Of a DNA stretch of 64,000 nt, positions 17,644 to 26,844 are shown one piece after another (within the stretch, counting starts at the first letter, position 1; every line of letters starts with the position of its first letter). The notes beneath the pieces are model-generated. The model ran no database searches, was not told where the DNA came from, and saw only the letters and a list, made by a program, of their open reading frames with translations. A program made the translations under genes and the position numbers. Source of the stretch: Paenibacillus rhizophilus (GTDB lineage Bacteria; Bacillota; Bacilli; Paenibacillales; Paenibacillaceae); contig NZ_RQPI01000008.1 of NCBI RefSeq assembly GCF_003854965.1, positions 124,001 to 188,000 of the forward strand. The letters are read 5' to 3'.

Positions 17644-18297
17644 ATGAAAATTGAATTTGAAAATAATATAATAGAGTTTAATGTTCAATATGGAAACAGA
17701 AAGAAGCTCTCGCTTCATATAGATTTGTTAGGTCTCATAACTGTTAAAGTCCCCAAAGATACAAGTGAAGAGATGATTAAAAGTGCTGTGGAACGTCATG
17801 GTAAATTAATATTGGAGAAATTGCATACCCTTGCGAAGGCTCGGGAAACCCCTAAGCCCAAAGAGTATCAAGATGAAGGGAAGTTCCTTTATCTTGGGAA
17901 AGAGTATTTTCTGCATGAGTTAATAGAGACCAGGGGTTTAAATGAAGAAGAGCTTAAAAAAAACCTCAAGAAGTTCTATTTCTCAAGCTGTAAGAAGATC
18001 GTAGGAGAACGGATAAACAGTTATCAAATACAACTGAGAGTAAAACCCAAGACCGTTGAGGTGGTAGAGTCCAGAACCAAGTGGGGCAGTTGCAGTTCAG
18101 ATAAAAAAATAACCTTTAATTATCGTCTGGCAATGGCTCCAATGGAAGTTATAGATTATGTAATCATCCATGAACTATGTCATCTCATTCATATGAATCA
18201 TGATAGATCATTTTGGAGACGTGTTGGAAGTATTATGCCGGATTATAAAGAAAAGCAGGAATTTCTAACACGGTACGGGCATGCTATGACGCTTTAA
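17644..18297 (+). CDS. YgjP-like zinc metallopeptidase domain protein (DUF45)
   Basis: A 217-residue protein with the DUF45/YgjP pattern: an N-terminal domain beginning with FNVQYGNRKKLSLHID, then the signature SRTKWGSCSS and zinc site HELCHLIHMNHDRSFW, whose HExxH-like motif (HELCH) and second His/Asp are intact. In restriction-modification loci such proteins are common accessories, but no such genes are near. The gene is A+T-rich compared with neighbours, suggesting transfer. The ATG at 17644 is favoured over 17635; neither has a strong binding site. Confidence 0.82.
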   Translation: MKIEFENNIIEFNVQYGNRKKLSLHIDLLGLITVKVPKDTSEEMIKSAVERHGKLILEKLHTLAKARETPKPKEYQDEGKFLYLGKEYFLHELIETRGLNEEELKKNLKKFYFSSCKKIVGERINSYQIQLRVKPKTVEVVESRTKWGSCSSDKKITFNYRLAMAPMEVIDYVIIHELCHLIHMNHDRSFWRRVGSIMPDYKEKQEFLTRYGHAMTL

Positions 18298-18482
18298 TGG
18301 GCATTGGCAGCGTTTTGTTCGAAAGGTCCATGGATTGGCTGAATTCATTTGAGTCCATCGGCGACCGGTTTATCTTCGTCTCAAACGGAAATGATCCTGC
18401 GCTGAAATTTTATATGGGCAAAGGATTCAACATCAGCCACCAAATACTGGACGGATTCATAACTGTGCTAAGGAATACATAA
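18297..18482 (+). pseudogene. C-terminal remnant of a GNAT acetyltransferase
   Basis: The frame begins GIGSVLFERSMDWLNSF, matching the acetyl-CoA-binding motif A helix, and continues FVSNGNDPALKFYMGKGF, the GNAT motif B. The first 80-100 residues of a normal GNAT domain are missing, and the only ATG overlaps the stop of the YgjP-like gene. It may be translated by coupling, but it lacks the core strands. Most likely a truncated gene left by an insertion of the A+T-rich YgjP-like gene. Confidence 0.55.
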
Positions 18483-18506
18483 TCTTGATGAAAGATTGAA
18501 GGGACG

Positions 18507-18779
18507 ATGAAGTTGGATAAAGCCTATAAAAATTGTCAAAGCTGCGGCATGCCGCTATCCCGCGACGAGCAACGGGGTGGTACGGAGCGAAACGGAGACA
18601 AAAGCAATAAATATTGCAGCCACTGTTACCAGAATGGCGAGTTTACGCTGCCTGACCTGACGGCGGAGCAAATGAAGGCTAGAGTGAAGCAAAAGCTGGT
18701 GGAGATGGGGTTTCCGAAATTTCTGACAGGCCTCTTTACCGGAAACATTCATAAGCTCGAACGATGGCGGCGGTCTTGA
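18507..18779 (+). CDS. Zinc-ribbon protein (putative zinc ribbon domain, PF12674)
   Basis: A 90-residue protein with two CxxC/CxxC pairs: NCQSCGMPL at residues 9-17 and KYCSHCYQNGEF at about 35-46, the layout of the small zinc-ribbon family. The C-terminal half (LTAEQMKARVKQKLVEMGFP) is helical and conserved in that family. The function is unknown. GAAGGGACG precedes the ATG, and a terminator overlaps the gene end. Confidence 0.82.
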   Translation: MKLDKAYKNCQSCGMPLSRDEQRGGTERNGDKSNKYCSHCYQNGEFTLPDLTAEQMKARVKQKLVEMGFPKFLTGLFTGNIHKLERWRRS

Positions 18780-18818
18780 TTAATCGCAAGGGTAATCCAG
18801 ACCGCCCCTTTTTTTTCC
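18767..18818 (+). terminator. Rho-independent terminator
   Basis: GGCGGTCT pairs with AGACCGCC around a long loop and is followed by CCTTTTTTTT. The left arm overlaps the last codons of the zinc-ribbon gene. Confidence 0.75.
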
Positions 18819-19116
18819 AGGGCTTGCGCTGAGTAATTGTTTCGCTTGTGGAATGTATTGTTAGAAATGAACTCCGGAGTGAAGGGCATTCCTTCTCCGG
18901 GGGTTTTTATTGTCAGGAGGAACTGTTGGAGAGAGGGCGGTTCTTGGTAATGATGGTGCAGAACAGGGCTTCCTCCGGAAGGCTCCGAAGGAAGCGACGA
19001 CGGCTTACGTGTAGTGGTGCAAGCGCAATATAGCGAAGAGCCTGCAGGCTTCGGGAGAACCGAACACTCCGCAAGCATTGCCCGGCTGGTTCCATCAGCA
19101 GCGCCATGACGGAGAG
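18819..19116. other. Intergenic stretch, no supported gene
   Basis: About 300 bases between convergent genes. A short palindrome (CGAAGaGCCTGCAGGCtTCG type) near 19035 may form a hairpin, without a T-tract. Small open frames on both strands lack binding sites. Confidence 0.45.
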
Positions 19117-20481
19117 CTATGCGCTGGCGCTTATAGCGACAGTGAATATTTTCTCAATAAGCTGCAATGCGCCTCTGTATCCGATGTAGCTTTTGTTCAG
19201 AACCACTTCATAGGACGCCGGAAATCCGACTTCGACGATGTTGCCCTTCAGCGCCTTGGCCGTGTCCCTTTCCCATGTTGTTCCAAAAATAATCGGGGGC
19301 TTATGCCCGAAATCAGTCTCTCTCAATAATTTGCCGACGATATAGCCATCTTCAACAAAATCGACAGTGGTGGCGACATCATGAGCGAGCTTTTGATATT
19401 CTTGAGCGATGGCTTCTCTATATTTTTCCGGCGCATTATCGGTGATGATTTGTCTTTTGGGAATTAAGCCGAGCTGATTCACCAGAAACTTGTTTAAGGC
19501 CAGATTGTACGTGCTGTCCCCGACTACGGCATAGGTTGCCGGCAGTCCCCACCAATATTCGGCGTAGAAATCATTGAAATGCTCCAGGTAATAATAGTAT
19601 TCTTTTTCTTCCTGCTCGATAAACGACTCGGCTGTTGCAGGGTCAATGCCCGCGTACTCAACGACCTGTCTAATAAATGCAGCTGTTTGCCCCGCACCGA
19701 TCGGTAACACAGGGATGTGTAAATACGGCTGATTGTACTTTTGTTCCAGATGCTTGGCCGTTTTCAGCCCGAGCCATGGCGAGACGACCAGATTAAACTG
19801 GGCATGGGGGATCGTCTTCCATTCCTCGACACCGGCCGATTTGCCGCCGAACAAAATATTGACCCTGAAACCGGCGCCCTCAAGAATTCGCTTCAGTTCG
19901 GACAAGTCCCCGCGCCAGAATGTATTCTGATACGGCAGTTCCGACCAGACATTAATCAGCCCTTTTTCCCTGTGGTCCTTGTTAAGCGTAAATTTATCAA
20001 CGTATTGATCAATGATGGCTGTCGTTATGATCTCATGGCCGACGAAGTTATTGCCCTTAAAGCCGCCGGTTTCGGCATACACAATGGGGACTCCCTGCTT
20101 CTGATATTTACTGACGACCGCTCCGACATCATCCCCGACCAATTCTCCGATGCACCCGTTCAGCACAACAAACAAGTCGCCCTCTATGATCTTTAGAGTG
20201 GATTTAATTAATTCGTCCAAGCGCTTCTCGCCGCCGAACACCACTTCTTTCTCACCGGCATTGACGCTTGGAGAGACCGAGCCTCCCGAATACCCACTGC
20301 CCTGAAAGCCGTTGTAAAAGGCCAGGCTTGTGTATTGCTTGTCCATGCAGCCCGGTCCGCAGTGGCCGATGGGAACGGCACCGGGAATCGATACGACGCT
20401 GTACAGGGCTCCGACGGCACAGCCGTAGCGCACTTGATTGATTGAATTGGTCTGCCCGTGCTCATTTTTGGTAACAGCCAT
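19117..20481 (-). CDS. Nitrogenase component 1-like protein, K-type (beta) subunit
   Basis: A 454-residue protein of the oxidoreductase/nitrogenase component 1 family. Three cysteines sit where the beta-subunit P-cluster ligands belong: C21 (RYGCAVGAL), C41 or C45 (GHCGPGC) and C110 (NGCIGELVGDDVG). It lacks the roughly 50-residue N-terminal extension of true NifK. It starts 30 bases after the D-like gene, behind AAAAGGAGACTACC, so the two are one operon. With the D-like protein it should form a heterotetramer. No nifH, nifB or nifEN lies in the window. Possible roles: an alternative reductase (methylthio-alkane reductase type or other nitrogenase-like enzyme) or a cofactor scaffold. Confidence 0.85.
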   Translation of the reverse strand: MAVTKNEHGQTNSINQVRYGCAVGALYSVVSIPGAVPIGHCGPGCMDKQYTSLAFYNGFQGSGYSGGSVSPSVNAGEKEVVFGGEKRLDELIKSTLKIIEGDLFVVLNGCIGELVGDDVGAVVSKYQKQGVPIVYAETGGFKGNNFVGHEIITTAIIDQYVDKFTLNKDHREKGLINVWSELPYQNTFWRGDLSELKRILEGAGFRVNILFGGKSAGVEEWKTIPHAQFNLVVSPWLGLKTAKHLEQKYNQPYLHIPVLPIGAGQTAAFIRQVVEYAGIDPATAESFIEQEEKEYYYYLEHFNDFYAEYWWGLPATYAVVGDSTYNLALNKFLVNQLGLIPKRQIITDNAPEKYREAIAQEYQKLAHDVATTVDFVEDGYIVGKLLRETDFGHKPPIIFGTTWERDTAKALKGNIVEVGFPASYEVVLNKSYIGYRGALQLIEKIFTVAISASA

Positions 20482-20511
20482 GGTAGTCTCCTTTTCTATG
20501 AAAATCGTTGT

Positions 20512-22035
20512 TTACGCATCGATCAATTCCGGGTGCTTGGCGAGAATGTAGGGGTCTTTTTGTTCAAGCCACCACTGCTTGTAGGGGAGCTTTGCGTGCT
20601 TTTTCAGATCATCGTGAAATTTTTTATGGGCGAGAATGTCCAGAATAGCTTCACCCAGATTAACGATGCCTTCATAGCCGATCGCGATATGTTCATCGCC
20701 CAGCGGGGCTGCGGGGATGCCGAGCTTGGAAGCCAGCGGCGCGAGACCGTTATGTCTGATCAGGATAAAATCCGGCTTGACCTCCTGCAGCAAACCGTAA
20801 AATTGATACTGCTGCCTGTTGCTCACATTAAACGACGGGACCTCGCCGTAATGTTCAATCAGGTGCCCCAATGAATCCTCCCTGGCATCGCCGCTGTCAT
20901 AAACGGGATCATGGTGGAACACGAGCGAGCCGTCCACCTGAATATCCAGCTCTCTCAGTACTTGAATCAGTCCGTGGGCGTAAGCGGAGCCTGTAGCTAC
21001 GTATCCTTTTAAGCCCTGAAGCTTCTTTTTGAGCTCGGCGATCTTTGGCTTCACTCTGGCGTGTTCCTTCGCGATGTACTGCTCTACAAGCTCTTCCCGA
21101 TGGGTGACTTTGCCGAGCTCGCGAAGCCATGCATCGGTTCCGGCGAATCCGTAGGGCATCGGAGCTTTGACTTCGGGTACGCCAAATTCCTGCTCCAGCG
21201 CCGCCGCCATATACGAAGAGAGCGTATAGCAGAAGCCCACGGTTGCCGCCGCTTCAGACAATTGCTCGAGATCGGAGACGGAAGCCATATCCACAACATA
21301 ATTGACTCTTAGATTAAGCTCTTTGAACATAGGGGTAAAAATATCCGAACCCCAAAGACTGATGACATTGACGAGATCCTCTTGCTTTTTCGTGCTTTTT
21401 TTCACAATCTGTCGCAAAATGCCATGCTGGGTCGCGTCAAAACCGGTACTCCAATGCTTTGATCTGAATCCTTCACAGAAAAGAGGAATGACGGGAATCC
21501 CCAGCTCCTCTTGTTTCTTCCTTGCAACACTTTCAATATCTTCGCCAATGATCCCGGTAGGGCAAGAGGTTCCTATGAAAATGGCTTTGGGTGAATACCT
21601 TTCCCAAGCATCGTCAATGGATTGCTTGAGTTTGCCAAGCGCGCCAAACACCATATCCGTCTCCTGCAGGCTTGTATTGATAATTCTAATATTCTCGACT
21701 TTATGGCCTCTCATGGCCAATCCATTGCGGTAGATTGAATTATAGGGAACTTGTCCGGCGCCGCAGCCGATAGGTGAATGCTGGATCAGCACCGCATCTC
21801 TGACATTGCCTGCCTGACATTCAACCATTTGCTCACTGCATACCGAGCCTTGAGTGAAAGGTCCTTTGGCTTCACACAGCCGGCATCCATCCTTATTGGT
21901 TTTACATCCGCTTCCTCTTTGCTGATAGCCTGATTGCGTGTGCAGATCCGATGCTGTTCCATTCCATGCGATGATTGTGCCGAGCCGCCGCTCGCGATTC
22001 TGAACTTCAGTCATCTTCAAATTGATCTTGCCCAT
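20512..22035 (-). CDS. Nitrogenase component 1-like protein, D-type (alpha) subunit
   Basis: A 507-residue nitrogenase-family protein. P-cluster-type ligands are present: C66 (GSVCSEQM), C91 (HSPIGCGAG) and C158 (IGTSCPTGIIGEDI). C269 (VGFCYTLSSY) matches the position of the FeMo-cofactor Cys of NifD. The cofactor His of NifD is not aligned clearly; the corresponding region reads GDEHIAIGYEGI. An extra N-terminal Cys set, C44-x6-C51-x2-C54, is unusual. The ATG at 22035 follows AGAGAGGATGG. It is the first gene of a two-gene operon with a consensus promoter. It resembles nitrogenase-like reductases more than NifE scaffolds because both subunits keep all P-cluster cysteines; the substrate is unknown. 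Confidence 0.87.
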   Translation of the reverse strand: MGKINLKMTEVQNRERRLGTIIAWNGTASDLHTQSGYQQRGSGCKTNKDGCRLCEAKGPFTQGSVCSEQMVECQAGNVRDAVLIQHSPIGCGAGQVPYNSIYRNGLAMRGHKVENIRIINTSLQETDMVFGALGKLKQSIDDAWERYSPKAIFIGTSCPTGIIGEDIESVARKKQEELGIPVIPLFCEGFRSKHWSTGFDATQHGILRQIVKKSTKKQEDLVNVISLWGSDIFTPMFKELNLRVNYVVDMASVSDLEQLSEAAATVGFCYTLSSYMAAALEQEFGVPEVKAPMPYGFAGTDAWLRELGKVTHREELVEQYIAKEHARVKPKIAELKKKLQGLKGYVATGSAYAHGLIQVLRELDIQVDGSLVFHHDPVYDSGDAREDSLGHLIEHYGEVPSFNVSNRQQYQFYGLLQEVKPDFILIRHNGLAPLASKLGIPAAPLGDEHIAIGYEGIVNLGEAILDILAHKKFHDDLKKHAKLPYKQWWLEQKDPYILAKHPELIDA

Positions 22036-22141
22036 TCGCTATCCATCCTCTCTTATCTCATTTGACGCCCGGTGATCTGTAATGGCAGTAGTCACAGTAA
22101 TATTTCATACTAAATAGCTAGGATTTATATGTAATGACCAA

Positions 22142-22170
22142 AGTATATATTTATGTTCATATTCTGTCAA
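22142..22170 (-). promoter_or_regulatory. Consensus sigma-A promoter of the nitrogenase-like operon
   Basis: On the minus strand TTGACA (22170-22165) and TATACT (22147-22142) are exactly 17 bases apart. Transcription would begin near 22135, leaving a leader of about 100 nt. No sigma-54 (-24/-12) element is seen. Confidence 0.7.
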
Positions 22171-22194
22171 TATTTCCTATGGATTATTTTGTAA

Positions 22195-22482
22195 AAGGAA
22201 ACCCAGCCGCTTCCGATTGCCCGCAGCCATAAGGCGGAGGTCGGCGATGAAATATTGGCCTTGGGCAGTCCGCTGGGACTGGAGAAGAAGACCGGCTACA
22301 TTTCCGTTGGGACCCTATCGGCTGAGAAACAGGAAAGCGGAGCCCTCGTTACCGTCGATATTACGGCGGAAGAACGCCGTCAGACGGGAACCGTGTACCA
22401 GACTTACCGGATGAGCTATTCGGTGGGTTATGAGAACGGCAATCTGAAGATTTTGCATGGGAAGGGCCGGAAGGTCGAATAA
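22195..22482 (+). pseudogene. Remnant of a trypsin-like serine protease-type gene
   Basis: The open frame has no start near its left end and reads HKAEVGDEILALGSPLGLEK and then TGYISVGTLSAE. The ALGSPLGL...G.IS pattern is typical of HtrA/trypsin-like protease cores. The C-terminal part (TYRMSYSVGYENGNLKILH) is not recognised. The catalytic region upstream is missing. An internal ATG at 22255 lacks a binding site, so this is most likely a truncated remnant. Confidence 0.45.
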
Positions 22483-22531
22483 AAAAGGGCCATAGCCACG
22501 CTTTTTCAGGGTTGAAAAAGCGTGCTATGGC
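22481..22531 (-). terminator. Terminator of the alsS-alsD operon
   Basis: GCCATAGC(A)CGCTTTTTCA pairs with its complement over a three-base loop. On the minus strand it is followed by CCCTTTTTT, so it ends the leftward alsSD transcript 52 bases after the alsD stop. Confidence 0.75.
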
Positions 22532-22582
22532 TTTAAGGTCAGCATTGTCGGAATTGAAAGATGGGTATTGCGTCGGCAGTTC

Positions 22583-23299
22583 TCAGTAAGAGCCTTCGGC
22601 GATCATGATATCACGCTCCAGATCGGCGACAGATAAATCCGCCTTCAGATAAAAACTATCATGCGGCAGCGCCAATTGAAAGTCAGTGCCGCTGCAAATG
22701 GAAATCGTACCTTTTTCCAGCACAAAGTCCAGAACATGCCCCCCTCCATTGCGGGCATCGTTGATAAAGTGCAAATGATAGCCTGCCGCTCCGATCCCTT
22801 GTGCAAAAGCGGGGGTCCAAAAACCGGCAATGACGCCGCCCACATCAGAAAAATGGAAAGAAGGCTGCGACTTGGTGACTTCCACAAACGGAGGGTACGG
22901 CTTGTCTTGATGCGGGACGGTGCGGGTGTGCACCTCACGGAACCGGCCGTCGATTCGAATCGAATGAAATAGATTAGGGCTGGACAGAAGATTATCCAGC
23001 ACGTGTTCCAGTTCTTGACGGGTTACTGTCCGGTTTAGCGGATAGGTCTGCTCCGGTTCGAAATAGGTCACGGTGGAGAAAGGCGTGCTTTCGTCAAGGC
23101 CGACTTTTTTGGCGCTTCCGTCAGGATATAAATGATAAAATTGTCCGTCAAAAGCGATCATTTCTCCGTCCAATTGATGAAATGTTCCTATGCCGAAATC
23201 GCCATGTTCTTTCAATTCTCCAAAGGTTACGGTTCCATCATACAAACCGCTTAGCAGCGCAATCATAGTCGAGGCTTGATATATGACGTGATTTTCCAT
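22583..23299 (-). CDS. alsD: Alpha-acetolactate decarboxylase
   Basis: A 238-residue enzyme that converts acetolactate to acetoin. The sequence has the family's conserved N-terminus (YQASTMIALLSGLYDGTVTF), GDFGIGTFHQLDGEMI, the substrate-site region IRIDGRFREVHTRTVP, and the zinc-binding GAAGYHLHFINDARNGGGHV motif whose His residues are intact. It starts 19 bases after the alsS stop behind AAAGGAGAAGGAG, so the two form an operon for overflow acetoin synthesis. No alsR-type regulator is adjacent. Confidence 0.93.
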   Translation of the reverse strand: MENHVIYQASTMIALLSGLYDGTVTFGELKEHGDFGIGTFHQLDGEMIAFDGQFYHLYPDGSAKKVGLDESTPFSTVTYFEPEQTYPLNRTVTRQELEHVLDNLLSSPNLFHSIRIDGRFREVHTRTVPHQDKPYPPFVEVTKSQPSFHFSDVGGVIAGFWTPAFAQGIGAAGYHLHFINDARNGGGHVLDFVLEKGTISICSGTDFQLALPHDSFYLKADLSVADLERDIMIAEGSY

Positions 23300-23317
23300 T
23301 TAGCTCCTTCTCCTTTG

Positions 23318-25012
23318 TCAGTTTATTTTATCCGGCAGCAGCTTTTCTCCAAGTTTCACGCTGTCTCTGTAATCAATCGGGATATCGACGACCACGGGGC
23401 CGATTTGATCGAGAGCGCAGCGCAGCACTTCTTCCAGTTGCTCCGGCCGATTGACCCGAAGCCCTACCGCGCCGAAGCTTTCGGCGTATTGGACAACATC
23501 AATGCTGCCAAAGTCTACACCTGAGGTTCTGCCATATTTAACCATTTGCTGAAATGCAACCATATTATAGGCGCCGTCGCTCCACACAAAATGAACGAGC
23601 GGAAGCTTCAGGCGGACCGCCGTCTCCAGTTCCATCGAGGAGAACAGAAATCCGCCGTCTCCGGATATGGAAATGACTTTCTCGCCCGGACGCACGAGTG
23701 AGGCGGCAATGGCCCAGGGCATCGCTACACCGAGAGTTTGCATGCCATTGCTGAAGAGCAGACGGCGGGGTTCATAGCAGCGGAAATAACGCGCCATCCA
23801 GATATAGTGCGAACCGACATCGCAGGTGACCGTTACCTGATCGTCAATCAGTCTTCGCAAGGTGGTAATAAAATCCAGCGGGTGCACAAGCTCCGAGTGG
23901 GGAGAGCGGACGTCAGTTCCGTCCTGATCCAGCTTCTGTTGCAGTTCTTTCAGCAAGGAGAGCGATTCGGAGGGGAGTAAAAGTCCTTTCAAATGCGGGG
24001 TTAATGCTTCGAGAGTTAAAGCGATGTCGCCGATCAACTCGATTTGCGGCTGATAATTATGGTCAAAGTCCGCTTGACGGTTATCCAGGTGATACAAATG
24101 CCGGGCTCCCTCCCGGTTCCAAAGATGGGGATCATATTCGATCGGATCATAGCCGATGGTAAGGACCACATCGGCTTCTTTAAGCAGAAGATCGCCCGGC
24201 TGATTGCAGAAGAGTCCGACTCTTCCCAGAAAATGGTGTTCCAAATCGCGTGAGATGACGCCGGCGGCCTGAAAGGTTTCGACGACCGGAATATCGGTAC
24301 CGCGGATCAAATTCCGGATGGCGGAGGTCACTTCCGGTGAGCTTGCCTTCATGCCCAGCAGGAGGACCGGCAGTTTAGCTTTGCGGATATTTGCCGCGAC
24401 GGCATTGACAATGGGAGAAGGAGCGGCGCCAAGCTGAGGAGCGGTCACCGGCCCAAATGTGAAGGTTTCCGCTTCGCCGAGGAGCACATCCATCGGCAAG
24501 CTGACGAATGCCGCTCCCGGCTGGGCCGAGGAAGCTTCGCGGAACGCATTAGTAATCGCTTCGGCGACATTGTCGGGGTGCTCCACTTCCACGCTGTATT
24601 TCGTAACCGGCTTAAATAGTCCGGCATTGTCCATGGATTGATGGGTATGTTTCAATTGGTCCATGCGGGATACGGCTCCCGCGAGAGCTACGACCGGGTC
24701 GCTTTCGGAATTGGCCGTTGCCAGTCCCGTAACCAGGTTGGAAGCGCCGGGACCGGAGGTCACAAGGCACACCCCCGGTTTGCCGGTTAACCGGCCGACG
24801 GCTGCCGCCATAAAAGCGGCATTCTGCTCATGCCGACACACGATAAGCTCGGGGCCGCGCTCTTGCAAAACATCAAATACGGAATCGATTTTGGCTCCGG
24901 GAATTCCGAAAATGTACGGAACCCCCTGTGAAATCAAACTGTCAACAACCAGATTGGCACCATTTGTTGCGGCTATCGCTGTAGAGATTTTTGAATTTGT
25001 TTCCGTACTCAT
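23318..25012 (-). CDS. alsS: Catabolic alpha-acetolactate synthase
   Basis: A 564-residue thiamine-diphosphate enzyme joining two pyruvates to acetolactate. Visible are the N-terminal [20 protein letters not shown], the catalytic Glu region [11 protein letters not shown], the [16 protein letters not shown] segment, and the C-terminal ThDP/Mg motif [18 protein letters not shown]. No FAD-dependent extension or small regulatory subunit gene is present, and the alsD partner points to the catabolic AlsS type, not IlvB. The ATG at 25012 follows AAGGAGTTGGATAGG; a longer frame of 20 codons has no binding site. Confidence 0.93.
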   Translation of the reverse strand: MSTETNSKISTAIAATNGANLVVDSLISQGVPYIFGIPGAKIDSVFDVLQERGPELIVCRHEQNAAFMAAAVGRLTGKPGVCLVTSGPGASNLVTGLATANSESDPVVALAGAVSRMDQLKHTHQSMDNAGLFKPVTKYSVEVEHPDNVAEAITNAFREASSAQPGAAFVSLPMDVLLGEAETFTFGPVTAPQLGAAPSPIVNAVAANIRKAKLPVLLLGMKASSPEVTSAIRNLIRGTDIPVVETFQAAGVISRDLEHHFLGRVGLFCNQPGDLLLKEADVVLTIGYDPIEYDPHLWNREGARHLYHLDNRQADFDHNYQPQIELIGDIALTLEALTPHLKGLLLPSESLSLLKELQQKLDQDGTDVRSPHSELVHPLDFITTLRRLIDDQVTVTCDVGSHYIWMARYFRCYEPRRLLFSNGMQTLGVAMPWAIAASLVRPGEKVISISGDGGFLFSSMELETAVRLKLPLVHFVWSDGAYNMVAFQQMVKYGRTSGVDFGSIDVVQYAESFGAVGLRVNRPEQLEEVLRCALDQIGPVVVDIPIDYRDSVKLGEKLLPDKIN

Positions 25013-25102
25013 CCTATCCAACTCCTTGTCTTTGAAATATATGAAAATGCATTTCATTTTCCTTATTTCCATGTATATACAGAAAACGCAATGCCATCAC
25101 CT

Positions 25103-25130
25103 ATTATATTACCAAAAAAAGTAAAATCAA
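25103..25130 (-). promoter_or_regulatory. Predicted promoter of alsS-alsD
   Basis: On the minus strand TTGATT (25130-25125) and a perfect TATAAT (25108-25103) are separated by 16 bases, placing the transcript start near 25096. Confidence 0.6.
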
Positions 25131-25294
25131 GCGAAAATTTTTAAATATCGAGTGGTAAAATAGTAATTTATTAACATTTACTATTGAACTTTATCATGAG
25201 AGACGATTGGGGTTTTGAAAGGGGGAGTGTATCCAATGCCGCCGGTGTCTGTGGTATAGTGGAAGCAGGAGTCACAGGACAAAGGGGGCTTACA

Positions 25295-26716
25295 ATGACG
25301 ATTTCAACAACGATGATTATCCGGCTGGATATCGAGAAGTCGGTCGCTTCTTTCGGGGATGTTGCTTCCGGAATTGCCGGGGCGGGCGGGGATATTGTCG
25401 CCATAGATGTCATCCGCGCGGGCAGGGAGGTAACGACCCGGGACATTACGGTAAATGTGCAGGACGCCGGCAATGAGGAGATCATCCGCGTGCTGTCGGG
25501 TATGCCCGGGATTAAAGTGGTCAATATATCCGACCGGACGTTCCTGGCCCATCTTGGCGGCAAAATCGAGGTCACCCCGAAGCTGCCGATCAAGAACCGC
25601 GAGGACCTGTCCCAGGTCTATACGCCCGGGGTGGCGAGGGTCAGCATGGCTATCGCAGAGGATAAATCGAAAGCGTATACATTGACGATGAAACGCAACA
25701 CGGTTGCGGTTGTGACGGATGGGACGGCGGTGCTCGGTCTGGGAGACATCGGGCCGGAAGCGGCCATGCCGGTAATGGAAGGCAAAGCGATGCTGTTCAA
25801 GCAACTTGCCGGAATCGATGCTTTTCCGCTCTGTCTCGATACGAAAGATCCGGATGAAATCGTCAAAATCGTCAAGGCGGTCGCCCCCGGCTTCGGCGGC
25901 ATCAACCTGGAGGATATCTCCTCGCCCCGCTGCTTCGACATAGAGCGGCGGCTGGCGGAGGAGCTTGATATCCCCGTCTTCCATGATGATCAGCACGGTA
26001 CGGCAGTCGTCGTTCTGGCGGGACTGCTGAACGCGCTCAAAGTGGTCGGCAAGCCGTTTGAGACGGCGCGAATCGTCGTTGCCGGAATCGGCGCCGCGGG
26101 CGTATCCATCTGCAATCTGCTGCTGTCCGCCGGGGCGGGGCATGTCTGCGCGGTGGACAAGGAGGGTATCCTCTGTAAAAACATACCCTACACCAACGAA
26201 GAATGGCGGCAGCTTGCCGAGTCGACAAATCCGGAAGGAATTACAGGTCTGCTGGGAGAAGCGGTAAAGGGTGCGGATGTGTTTATCGGGGTAGCCGGCG
26301 CCGGCATCCTGACCGTCGAGCATGTCCAAAGCATGGCCCCGGAGAGCATCATCTTCGCGATGGCCAATCCGATTCCGGAAATACAGCCGGAGCTGGCGGA
26401 GCCGCATGTGCGCGTTCTGGCGACGGGAAGAAGCGATTATCCGAATCAGATTAACAACGTACTCTGCTTCCCCGGCATCTTCCGTGGCGCTCTCGACTGC
26501 CGGGCCCGGACCGTCAATCTGGAGATGAAGCTGGCGGCCGCCCAGGCAATCGCGGCGGTGGTTCAGCCCGATGAACTGAACGAGCTTTACATTATACCCA
26601 GTATTTTTAATGAAAAAGTGGTTGAGCACGTGCGCGGCGCGGTCATCGAGGCGGCGATCCGAACCGGATCGGCTCGCCGGATACCGCCGGATTTTGCGGG
26701 GTGGCACGAGAAATAA
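25295..26716 (+). CDS. NAD(P)-dependent malic enzyme with N-terminal ACT domain
   Basis: A 473-residue enzyme that oxidatively decarboxylates malate to pyruvate. Residues 1-75 form an ACT-type regulatory domain. Then come KLPIKNREDLSQVYTPGVA with the catalytic Tyr, the catalytic Lys region TDGTAVLGLGDIGPEAAMPV-EGKA, the metal-site motif NLEDISSPRCFDIE, FHDDQHGTAVVVLAGL, and the nucleotide loop VVAGIGAAGVSIC. The ATG at 25295 follows AAAGGGGGCTTACA; the open frame reaches 25184 but without a binding site. A TATAGT box sits at about 25253. Pyruvate made here could feed the adjacent alsSD acetoin pathway. Confidence 0.92.
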   Translation: MTISTTMIIRLDIEKSVASFGDVASGIAGAGGDIVAIDVIRAGREVTTRDITVNVQDAGNEEIIRVLSGMPGIKVVNISDRTFLAHLGGKIEVTPKLPIKNREDLSQVYTPGVARVSMAIAEDKSKAYTLTMKRNTVAVVTDGTAVLGLGDIGPEAAMPVMEGKAMLFKQLAGIDAFPLCLDTKDPDEIVKIVKAVAPGFGGINLEDISSPRCFDIERRLAEELDIPVFHDDQHGTAVVVLAGLLNALKVVGKPFETARIVVAGIGAAGVSICNLLLSAGAGHVCAVDKEGILCKNIPYTNEEWRQLAESTNPEGITGLLGEAVKGADVFIGVAGAGILTVEHVQSMAPESIIFAMANPIPEIQPELAEPHVRVLATGRSDYPNQINNVLCFPGIFRGALDCRARTVNLEMKLAAAQAIAAVVQPDELNELYIIPSIFNEKVVEHVRGAVIEAAIRTGSARRIPPDFAGWHEK

Positions 26717-26844
26717 AAAGCGGGACAGATCGGTTTGTACCGGGGGTGAAGCTGTCGATTGGTACCTAAGCGGCGGTCTTCCGAAACCCTAAAACGGGGC
26801 GATCCCTTCTACTTGGGAAAAGTGAATTGAATTTTATACTATAA

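Noticed and set aside
18848-19033. Short open frame between convergent genes
   Set aside because: No binding site, Arg-rich random-looking sequence, and an equally long frame on the other strand.
22078-22096. TGTAA...TCACA resembling a GlnR/TnrA site before the nitrogenase-like operon
   Set aside because: The spacing between the half-sites is two bases longer than the consensus, so the match is not convincing.
25304-26707. Long open frame on the minus strand across the malic enzyme
   Set aside because: It is the antisense shadow of a clear malic enzyme gene; its translation has no recognisable domain and is His/Arg-rich.
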